Shown here: positions 32,297 through 39,592 of the stretch, piece by piece
How the letters are laid out: each line of letters opens with the position of its first letter
Numbering within the stretch: the stretch's first letter is position 1
Source: Nocardia acididurans
GTDB taxonomy: Bacteria; Actinomycetota; Actinomycetes; Mycobacteriales; Mycobacteriaceae
Reading direction: 5' to 3'
Length of the DNA stretch: 64,000 bases
Assembly: GCF_016741815.1 (NCBI RefSeq)
Contig: NZ_JAERRJ010000003.1
Coordinates: forward strand, 186,001 to 250,000
Position numbers and translations under genes: made by a program
Notes under the pieces: generated by a model
What the model was told of the DNA's origin: nothing
Seen by the model: the letters and a program-made list of their open reading frames with translations, nothing else
Databases searched by the model: none

Positions 32297-32922
32297 GGTG
32301 CCGCTCCTCCGTCGGCAATCCAGCCGTCCCATCCGGTGAGTTCCGCTGCGGGGGTGCGCTTCCGGGCCGGTGCGTCGTTGCCCGGCAGCAGATGCGCCAC
32401 CGGCAGCAGGGCCACCTGGGTGACATCCTCCGGGATCCCCAGCAGTTCGGCGACCTCACGCTCATAGACCAGATGCGCGGTGGTCATGGTGGATCCGAGG
32501 CCCCGATCCCGCAGTGCCAGCAGGAAATTCCACACCGCCGGATAGATGGAGCCGTAGAAGCTGGCCAGCCGCAACGCCGACGGTTCGACCGGTGGGCGGC
32601 CGAGCGAGCACACCAGCACCAGGGCAGGCACCTCGTGCATATGATCGGCCAGGTACTGACCGGAGGCCAGATCGGCCAGCTGATCCGGGCGCGGCGTGCG
32701 CGCGGCAAGGTAGGCGGCGAAGCCCTTCCGGTAGTACTCGCCGATCCGCTGCTTGAGTTCCGGGTCCTGGACGACGACGAAGCGCCACGGCTGGCGGTTG
32801 GTGCCGCTGGGCGCGTGGGTGGCGATCTCCAGGCACTCCAGCAGATCCTGGCGTGCGACCGGCCGCGTCAGATCCAGCCGCCGCCGGTAGGCCCGGGTGC
32901 CGGTGAGCAGGTCGACGCCCAT
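32293..32922 (-). CDS. Nitroreductase-family flavoprotein
   Basis: Protein of 209 residues with the nitroreductase FMN-binding pattern: RAYRRR near the start, then ATHAPSGTNRQPWRFVVV (near residue 35) and the C-terminal half GLGSTMTTAHL..LGIPEDV. Family members reduce nitro groups, enones or flavins with NAD(P)H. ATG at 32922 overlaps the AfsA stop by one base. Beside an AfsA-type gene, reduction of the butenolide double bond is the natural guess. Confidence 0.88.
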   Translation of the reverse strand: MGVDLLTGTRAYRRRLDLTRPVARQDLLECLEIATHAPSGTNRQPWRFVVVQDPELKQRIGEYYRKGFAAYLAARTPRPDQLADLASGQYLADHMHEVPALVLVCSLGRPPVEPSALRLASFYGSIYPAVWNFLLALRDRGLGSTMTTAHLVYEREVAELLGIPEDVTQVALLPVAHLLPGNDAPARKRTPAAELTGWDGWIADGGAAP

Positions 32923-33896
32923 CAGGGGTTCACCTCCGGCTCGGAAACCGTGGCGTCGTCGGCGAATTCGAGGTCGATGCGCGCCGCCACCGCGCCGTGC
33001 TGATGAATCTCGCAGTGCACGACCGTGGGCCCGACACCCTCGTCCGCGAAACGGGCCACGCATTCCGCCGGTGCGTCCAGCTCCACGAAGTGCCCGAAGG
33101 AACTGGTCACGCTCAGCACCGGCCGCAGCTCGGGCACCATGCTGACCGCGGTCTGCCGGGCCGCCTCGATGAGCAGATTGCCCGGCACATGGTCGAGCTC
33201 ATGGTCGAACAGGATGGGGTGCGTGGTGTCCGCGACCAGCGCCGCCCGGGTGCTGCCGTCCACCGAATACGGCTGTCCGACAACCACGTTCCACGGATTC
33301 ACCCGGCCCACCGAGGCGGCGTCGGCACGCGCGCCGAGCGCGGCCGCGCCCTGGAACTCCCCGAGCCCCAGCTGTTTCCGGAATCCGGCCCGCATGGCCC
33401 CCCACGCGCGCGGTGACACCCAGGAGAAGGATCCGTCGACCGTCGACAGCGGCACGCCCGCGCAACTGATGTCGAGCACGAGGTCCAGGCCCTGCAGCGT
33501 CTCCTCGCGGTAGTGCTTGCGCAGGGCGCGCCCGTGCATAACCAGATCCGCGGGGGCGGAACCGATCTCCCACGCCGCGGTATCCGCGCCGGTGCTGTTG
33601 AAGGTGCGCACCAGGAACGCCCGATCGGCGGGCACCCCGTAGAACTCGTGGGTCAGGGCGATGGACGCCTGCCGGGCCGCCTCCATGACCGCGATCGGAT
33701 CGAGCCGTGCGGCCAGCGCGCCCACATGATCACCGTAGTGCCCGTGCATGCGCGGCAGCTGCGCCCCGATCACGAAGGCGTCCTCGGCCACGGCGTCCAG
33801 CGAGGTCACGAAGACCTCCGACACCGATCGCCGATGCGCCAGCGTGCGGGGAATGGTGCGGACATGGCTTGCCGCCACTGTTTCGGCAGGTATCAC
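32922..33896 (-). CDS. AfsA-like gamma-butyrolactone/butenolide synthase (double hotdog)
   Basis: Protein of 324 residues with two tandem hotdog repeats of the A-factor biosynthesis family. Repeat 1: LAHRRSVSEVFVTSL..HGHYGDHV..EAARQASIALTHEFYGVP (residues 20-110). Repeat 2: NPWNVVVGQP..LFDHELDHVPGNLLIEAARQTA (residues 200-265). AfsA condenses a beta-ketoacyl thioester with dihydroxyacetone phosphate to give a phosphorylated butenolide ester. The GTG at 33896 overlaps the NDK-like stop (GTGA). It implies that this operon makes a butyrolactone-derived or butenolide phosphate compound. No ArpA-type receptor gene is in the window. Confidence 0.88.
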   Translation of the reverse strand: MIPAETVAASHVRTIPRTLAHRRSVSEVFVTSLDAVAEDAFVIGAQLPRMHGHYGDHVGALAARLDPIAVMEAARQASIALTHEFYGVPADRAFLVRTFNSTGADTAAWEIGSAPADLVMHGRALRKHYREETLQGLDLVLDISCAGVPLSTVDGSFSWVSPRAWGAMRAGFRKQLGLGEFQGAAALGARADAASVGRVNPWNVVVGQPYSVDGSTRAALVADTTHPILFDHELDHVPGNLLIEAARQTAVSMVPELRPVLSVTSSFGHFVELDAPAECVARFADEGVGPTVVHCEIHQHGAVAARIDLEFADDATVSEPEVNP

Positions 33897-34786
33897 GATC
33901 GGCCCTCCAACCAGTCGTTCGCGGTGACGGGGCGCAGCAGTTGCGACTGCGATCCGACCCGCATGGGAAACACATAGGAGCCCAGCACGATCGCCGACCA
34001 GGCGTCGACTTCCCGGCCCGCGATGAGCGCCGCGTCCAGCGCCCGAGCGCGCTCCGCATCGGATTGCGCGCCCCCGAGTACCTCGTCCAGAGCTGTCACG
34101 GCGTCGGCGCGGTCGAAGCTGCGGGCGGGGGTCTCGGCGTACAGGACGCGGGCCAGCTCCGTGGCCTCCGCGGTGCGATCCAGGTTCGAGCAGACCTCGT
34201 GCAGCAGCTCGGCGCGATCGTGCTCGTCGAAGTAGATGGCGAGTTCGCGCAGCACGTCGGCGGGATCGTCGGGCGTGTGCACCAGGTTCAGCAGGTAGTT
34301 GTCCTTGCCGACCAGATGCCGCAGCTCGCCCGGCTTGCGCTTGCGCGGGTCGGTCGGGCCCTTGGCGGCGGTCAGCCGCGCCTGCACGGGCAGTTCGCCG
34401 TCCGGGCCGTGCACGACCAGCACCAGCACCTCGGAGATGCCGACCAGCAGATCCGCCAGGCGGCGGCGTTCCGGGGAGGCGATATTCCAGGCGAAGTACC
34501 ACAGCGCGCGGGCCAGATGCCGGTCCACCGCGGTCTTGCGGGCGGCGACGACACGGAACCCGTTGCCGCGCAACCAGTCCAGCGTGGGTTCGACGGCGCG
34601 GGCCACGATCGCGTCCGGCTTGAGCAGCAGCAGGGCGTGCTCGCGGGCGAATTTCGCGGCGTCGCAACCCGATCGGTCGAGATGCTCGATCGTCTCCAGG
34701 ACGTAGGTGTCGCCGGTGTAGGCGTCGACCTTGGCGGGAGAGGGCGTCAGCTCCGAGAGCAGTTCGCGCACAGCATCATCGGTCAT
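33893..34786 (-). CDS. Nucleoside-diphosphate-kinase-like protein
   Basis: Protein of 297 residues. Residues 45-190 resemble NDK: ALLLLKPDAIVARAV (the LIKPDxV strand), GNGFRVVAARK, and NLVHTPDDPADV, matching the NxxH loop with the phosphohistidine. It is twice the length of a housekeeping NDK, with an extra N-terminal segment and a helical C-terminal part (190-297) of unknown role. ATG at 34786 overlaps the SDR stop (ATGA). In this operon it may transfer phosphate to, or from, the butenolide or lipid intermediate instead of balancing nucleotides. Confidence 0.75.
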   Translation of the reverse strand: MTDDAVRELLSELTPSPAKVDAYTGDTYVLETIEHLDRSGCDAAKFAREHALLLLKPDAIVARAVEPTLDWLRGNGFRVVAARKTAVDRHLARALWYFAWNIASPERRRLADLLVGISEVLVLVVHGPDGELPVQARLTAAKGPTDPRKRKPGELRHLVGKDNYLLNLVHTPDDPADVLRELAIYFDEHDRAELLHEVCSNLDRTAEATELARVLYAETPARSFDRADAVTALDEVLGGAQSDAERARALDAALIAGREVDAWSAIVLGSYVFPMRVGSQSQLLRPVTANDWLEGRS

Positions 34787-35868
34787 GGGTGGCCACCTCC
34801 CGTTCTGGCGAGGACCTCGGCGATCGAGGGCAGCGGTGCGCCGAGATAGCCGGACTCCAGACAGTAGTCGAGGAGAAGTCGCAGGTAGTCCTTTCCGGAT
34901 TCGGGTGACGGCCTGCCCAGCAGTTCATCGGCGGCGGTGGTGTCGAATACCAGGCGGCGCTTGAAATAGCTGGTGTAGAGAATGCCGATGCGCAGGTAAT
35001 ACTCGCGTTCCAGCGGGTCCAGATCGTCGGCGCGGAAGGTGGATTCCGGCACGTAGGTGGCGACCTCGAAGGACGGGTATTCGGCGAGCACATCGGAGAC
35101 CTCGCGCAGCGACAGGGTGTCGCGTCCCAGCGCGTGCAGGGTGCGGCCCGCGGCGGCGTCGAAATGCAGTGCCGCGGTGGTGATCACATCGGCGACATGA
35201 TCGACCGGGGCCAGTGACAGGGTGGCGTCGTAGCGGCCGGGGAGCTTGCGGAGCTTGCCCTCCACCATGAGTTTGACCACGGTGTAGAGGTTCTTGTACT
35301 CGCGGATGACGCCGGTGCCCAGCGCGCCGGTGACGATGCCGGGACGCACGATCGACCAGCGCAGGCCGCGCTCACCCGCCGCGCGGACGATCCGCTCGGC
35401 GCGGAACTTGCTGTCCTCGTAGCCGTTTCCGAAATCCTGGCCCGCGTCGAGATCGTCCTCGCGAATGACGCCGCCGCGCAGGCCGCACACATAGGCGGTG
35501 CTGACGTGCACGAGCGGGACATTCCATTCGAGCGCGAGTTCCACCGCGTGCGTCGCACCCCGCACATTGAGTTCCTCGTAAGCCGTTGGCGTGGCGTCGA
35601 ACGCGGTGGTCGCGGCGCAGTGCACGATCAGGCCCACCCGCCCGGCCAGATCGGCGGCCTCGGCCTCCGGTATCCCGAAACGCGGGGCGCGGATATCGCC
35701 GCGCACCCGATGCGCGACTTCCAGCGGGGAGCCGTCGTTGCGGGTGATATCCGAATTACTGTGCAGCACAGCCACAACGGTGCGCCCGGCGGCGGCCAGC
35801 CGCGCGACCACCTCGGCCCCGACCAGGCCGCTGGCTCCGGTGACGAGTACCAGTTCACGTTCGGTCAT
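34783..35868 (-). CDS. Extended SDR, thioester-reductase-like
   Basis: Protein of 361 residues with N-terminal TGASGLVGAEV NAD(P) loop, HCAATTAFD near residue 90, the active-site HVSTAYVCG and a Y-x3-K pair in NGYEDSKFRAE. This is the NAD-binding-4/thioester reductase type that reduces carrier-bound acyl thioesters to aldehydes or alcohols. ATG at 35868 overlaps the ACP stop (ATGA). Next to the FAAL and ACP, reduction of the acyl-ACP to a fatty aldehyde or alcohol is the most sensible role. Confidence 0.83.
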   Translation of the reverse strand: MTERELVLVTGASGLVGAEVVARLAAAGRTVVAVLHSNSDITRNDGSPLEVAHRVRGDIRAPRFGIPEAEAADLAGRVGLIVHCAATTAFDATPTAYEELNVRGATHAVELALEWNVPLVHVSTAYVCGLRGGVIREDDLDAGQDFGNGYEDSKFRAERIVRAAGERGLRWSIVRPGIVTGALGTGVIREYKNLYTVVKLMVEGKLRKLPGRYDATLSLAPVDHVADVITTAALHFDAAAGRTLHALGRDTLSLREVSDVLAEYPSFEVATYVPESTFRADDLDPLEREYYLRIGILYTSYFKRRLVFDTTAADELLGRPSPESGKDYLRLLLDYCLESGYLGAPLPSIAEVLARTGGGHP

Positions 35869-36131
35869 GCCTGCACCTCCTGGTCGGCCAGTGTCGCGGT
35901 CACCAGATCGACGACCTGGCCGACGCGCAGCACCCCCATCAGATCCTCCGGGCGGTACCTCGGCAACTCGAAGCTGCGCTCCAGCACCACGGTGAGCTCC
36001 ATGAGCCGCAGCGAATCGAATCCGAGATCCTCTATCAGCCGATGGGCGTCGGCCAGTTTCTCCGGCGGCTGCGGGGCCATGGCCGCGACGATGCCGTGAA
36101 TCCGGACGGCGACGGTGTTCTCGGCGGTCAT
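35865..36131 (-). CDS. Acyl carrier protein
   Basis: Carrier protein of 88 residues with the phosphopantetheine site DLGFDSLRLMEL (Ser40). Overlaps both neighbours by 4 bp, between the FAAL fusion that should charge it and the reductase that should unload it. Confidence 0.92.
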   Translation of the reverse strand: MTAENTVAVRIHGIVAAMAPQPPEKLADAHRLIEDLGFDSLRLMELTVVLERSFELPRYRPEDLMGVLRVGQVVDLVTATLADQEVQA

Positions 36132-39100
36132 GCGTGCTCACTTTCCCGAATGTGCGGCTGATGCCCGCCGCTGGCCAGCAGATCGCGCGTCTCGTCGAGC
36201 GGCAGATCCGTATTGAGATATCCGGCGATACGAAGCCAGTCGTAGCCGATGGACAGGGTGCGTTCCCACTGCTCGCGGGAATCGAAGGAGGCCGGGAACC
36301 CGGTCGCGGCATCCGCGCCACCGGCGACCCGGCGCACCAGATGCACGAACTCATCGAGCACCGTGAGCGGTTCGAGAGTGTCGCCACCCGCGGCGATGAC
36401 CGCCGAGAACCGCACGCTCCGAGCCGCATCCAGCTGCTCGAGGATCTCCGTCCGCCGCACCGCGGACGCGGGCAGCAGCCTGCGCAGCGTCTCGGCGGGC
36501 GCGACATCCGCGGGCAGCGGGTAGATCCCGAACGCGGACACCAGCACGCGCACACTCATCGCGATGAGCCGGTGCGCGGCAATGTCGGCGACCCCGCCCT
36601 GCCCGTTCTTGACCGCCCCCACCAGGTCTTCCCTGGCATTCTCCAGAACCACGTTGGCCCACACCAGATTCAGCCCGCATTCGGTGAACCGGGTCGCGGA
36701 CATCGGCACCAGCGTGGCGATCTCACTATCGAGCGCGGCCCCGGTCAACCCGAGCGCGGGCGCGGCCGCCCCCGGCACCGGCGCATACGGTTTCACCACC
36801 TTGCACATGGCGAGCGCGGGCTCGACGACTTCCCCACCGCGCCACTGCAACCCGACGAACCCGAGCCGGACGAACTCCGCCAGCTCCGCCCCGACGTCCT
36901 GGCCGGCGCGAGCGAGCACATCGCGCACCGAATGCCGGAACACCACCGAGCGCCACGCCTTCGCCGCGCGCTCGGACAGCACGAAAACCTCACTGTCGGA
37001 GCGCAGTACATGCACGCGGCCACCCAGCGACCACGTGGTCACCCCTGGTTTGCGGGCGAACAGGAGCTGATGCGCGTCATCCGCGACGTCGGTGACACCG
37101 AGCGCGAACGCCAAGTCCAGCAGTCGTTCCCAGCGCTCCCGCTCGGCGGGCGGCGGCTGCTTCACCAGGTCACCATCGCGCCGTGCCTCCGCAGGGCCGG
37201 CCTCCGGCCAGGTGGCGGCGGTGCCGACCTCGCGGTACCAGTCGATCAACTCGTGCGAGCCGATGCGGTCGAGCTGGCTGGGCAGCCATTTGGTCTCGAT
37301 GTAGGTCTCGCCACGACGGGCGGCCCACCCCTTCATGGCCTGCAGCAGACCGTCGCACGCCCACTCCACGGCCTCGGCGTGTGCACCGAAGGCGCGCAGG
37401 GCAATCGCGTAGCGCAGGGCGTGTGCGGCGCGACCGGTCCACCACCGCGCGGCCAGGGCCGAGAAGCCGCCGTAGGGCATGAGTGAACGCAGCTCGGCGA
37501 GGTCGACCTCGCCCGCGCGCACCACCGTGGCGCGCAGGAAGCGCTGGCACCGGTTGAGCAGGTCCTCATCGGGGGCGGCCGCCACGGCGGTGAGCTGCCG
37601 GCGCAACTGGCCGACGGAACGGGTGCGGACCTCCACTCGGCGGCCGTCGATGAACAGCACCGTGGGGAGGGTGGGCATCGCCTCGTCGCCGGGTGACACC
37701 ACCAGAAAATCGATATCCGAGCCCTCGTTGCCGAAACCCTCGGCCAGCGAACCCTCGAACAGCACGGCCGCGCCGGCGGGGACCGCCACGGCGTCGAGCG
37801 CGGATTCCAGCAGTTGGCGTACGCGTTCCGGTGCCATACCGGGTCGCGGCGTGGCCGTATCGGTCGCCTCGGCGGCGGAATCCGCCGCGGGCCCCTCCGC
37901 CTCGTGGACCACCGCACCCGCGAGCGCGCCGTCGCGCAGCAGCTGCCACATGTGGCGGCGGCGCGGTTTGCCGCTGGAGGTGCGCCGGATGAGGCCGCGC
38001 GGGCCGGTCACGATGTGCGCGGTCTGCGCCGGGCCGAGGTGTCCGCGAATTATCTTGCGGGCCTCGTGGATCCAGTCACCGGCCGCGGTTTCGGCGAACA
38101 GTGCGATGCCCTGGACTCCGGCGTCGTTGATGCCGACCGCCGCGAGTTTGCCCTTGGTGATACCGGTTTCCTGGGCCACGCGGGATTCGATGTCCTCCAT
38201 GAACACCGAGCGGCCGCGCACCTTGAGGCTCGATCCCATCCTGCCGAGAACGAAAACCTCACCGTTGTAGAGGAATCCGGCGTCGCCGCTGTACAAACGG
38301 CCGTTCTCGATGCGGGTGGACGACCCGGTGCTCGGCTCGCCGGAGTACCCCAGCGCCACCGAGTCACCGACCACGACCATCTCGCCCAGAACACCGTCGG
38401 GCAGCTCATTGCCCTCGTCGTCCACCACGAGCACGGTCGACTCGGGCGTCGAATAGCCGAGTCCGGTAATCCATCCCGGGCCGTCGACCCGGCGCTTGTC
38501 ATCCAGCAATGCCTGTTCCACCACCGGAACCGGTTGCCCGAAGCGCAGATTCGGATTGTCCACCCGCAGTGCCGTGATCGGCCGCTGCCGCGCTGACGAA
38601 GTCACCATGAGCGTGGCCTCCGCCAGCCCGTAGGCCAGCGTGTACGCGTTCATCGAAAACCCCTGCGGACCGGTCAGTTTCGCGAACGACTGCAGATCGG
38701 CCGTCTCCACCGGTTCCGACCCGATGGCCAGCGTTCGCAGCCCCGACAGATCCAGCTCGGCGATCTCCTCCGGCCGCACCCGGTGTGCCACATACCCGAG
38801 CGCGAACGACGGTGACGGCGAATGCTGTGCCGTCGACATGGCCCGCAGCCACCGCACGGGATCGCGCACGAACTGATCCGGGCGCATCAGGTACAGGTCA
38901 CCCTGATTGGTCACGGTGGTCAGGAACGCCCCGACCAGCCCCATATCGTGGTAGAGCGGCAGCCACGACACCATCGCCTCGCCCGGCCGCCAATCCAGCA
39001 GCTGCGAGATCATGGCCACGTTGTTGGCCAGGTTCTGCCAGCTGACCCGGACCCCACGCGGCGCGCCGGTGGATCCCGAGGTGAACTGCAGCAGCGCCAC

Positions 39101-39592
39101 CTCGTCGGCCGGTGCGAGTTCCCTCGGGGTGGCGGCGGGTTCCAGCGTGGCGGTGTCGACCACCAGCAGCCCGTCCTCGAATCCGGACTCGACGGCCGCG
39201 CGGCGCACGAACGACTCGAACTCCGGCGAGGTCACCACCAGTTTCGGCCGCGCCTGCTCGAGGATCCCCGCGATATGCGCCACGATCTGATCGAGATCCC
39301 CGAACATGGGCGGCGCGATCGGCGTGAACACCCCGCCGCACGCCCACACCGCGTAAAACGCTGCGAAACACGGGAATCCGGTCGGCATGATCACGCACGC
39401 ACCGTCCCCGGTGCCGAGCCCGCGCGCCCGCATGAGCGCCGCGATGGCCCAGGCTTGATCGGCCACCTCGCCGTATCCGCGAAACTCCCACCCGTCGGCC
39501 TCGTCGGCCAGGTGTATCCCGGCGTCGGCCACCGGGTCCACCAGCCAATCACGAACCGTGCCAATGGCTTTCGCCGAATCCGCATTACTCAT
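36128..39592 (-). CDS. Fatty acyl-AMP ligase fused to a nucleotidyltransferase and a PqqD-like domain
   Basis: Protein of 1154 residues. Residues 1-575 are a FAAL-type adenylating domain: TSGSTGAPRGV, WLPLYHDMGLVG, YGLAEATL, YSGDAGF, and the Lys in RRTSSGKPRR. FAALs make acyl-AMP and load it on a carrier protein, here probably the adjacent ACP. Residues about 590-700 hold a pol-beta-type nucleotidyltransferase motif, FEGSLAEGFGNEGSDIDFLVV (GS plus DxD), continuing into a helical region to about 870. Residues about 890-960 look like a PqqD winged-helix domain. The last 190 residues are not recognised. The GAAGGAGAA ribosome site lies within the end of the upstream gene (8-bp overlap). A FAAL joined to a nucleotidyltransferase is unusual; the second activity may nucleotidylate or phosphorylate the lipid product. 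Confidence 0.85.
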   Translation of the reverse strand: MSNADSAKAIGTVRDWLVDPVADAGIHLADEADGWEFRGYGEVADQAWAIAALMRARGLGTGDGACVIMPTGFPCFAAFYAVWACGGVFTPIAPPMFGDLDQIVAHIAGILEQARPKLVVTSPEFESFVRRAAVESGFEDGLLVVDTATLEPAATPRELAPADEVALLQFTSGSTGAPRGVRVSWQNLANNVAMISQLLDWRPGEAMVSWLPLYHDMGLVGAFLTTVTNQGDLYLMRPDQFVRDPVRWLRAMSTAQHSPSPSFALGYVAHRVRPEEIAELDLSGLRTLAIGSEPVETADLQSFAKLTGPQGFSMNAYTLAYGLAEATLMVTSSARQRPITALRVDNPNLRFGQPVPVVEQALLDDKRRVDGPGWITGLGYSTPESTVLVVDDEGNELPDGVLGEMVVVGDSVALGYSGEPSTGSSTRIENGRLYSGDAGFLYNGEVFVLGRMGSSLKVRGRSVFMEDIESRVAQETGITKGKLAAVGINDAGVQGIALFAETAAGDWIHEARKIIRGHLGPAQTAHIVTGPRGLIRRTSSGKPRRRHMWQLLRDGALAGAVVHEAEGPAADSAAEATDTATPRPGMAPERVRQLLESALDAVAVPAGAAVLFEGSLAEGFGNEGSDIDFLVVSPGDEAMPTLPTVLFIDGRRVEVRTRSVGQLRRQLTAVAAAPDEDLLNRCQRFLRATVVRAGEVDLAELRSLMPYGGFSALAARWWTGRAAHALRYAIALRAFGAHAEAVEWACDGLLQAMKGWAARRGETYIETKWLPSQLDRIGSHELIDWYREVGTAATWPEAGPAEARRDGDLVKQPPPAERERWERLLDLAFALGVTDVADDAHQLLFARKPGVTTWSLGGRVHVLRSDSEVFVLSERAAKAWRSVVFRHSVRDVLARAGQDVGAELAEFVRLGFVGLQWRGGEVVEPALAMCKVVKPYAPVPGAAAPALGLTGAALDSEIATLVPMSATRFTECGLNLVWANVVLENAREDLVGAVKNGQGGVADIAAHRLIAMSVRVLVSAFGIYPLPADVAPAETLRRLLPASAVRRTEILEQLDAARSVRFSAVIAAGGDTLEPLTVLDEFVHLVRRVAGGADAATGFPASFDSREQWERTLSIGYDWLRIAGYLNTDLPLDETRDLLASGGHQPHIRESEHA

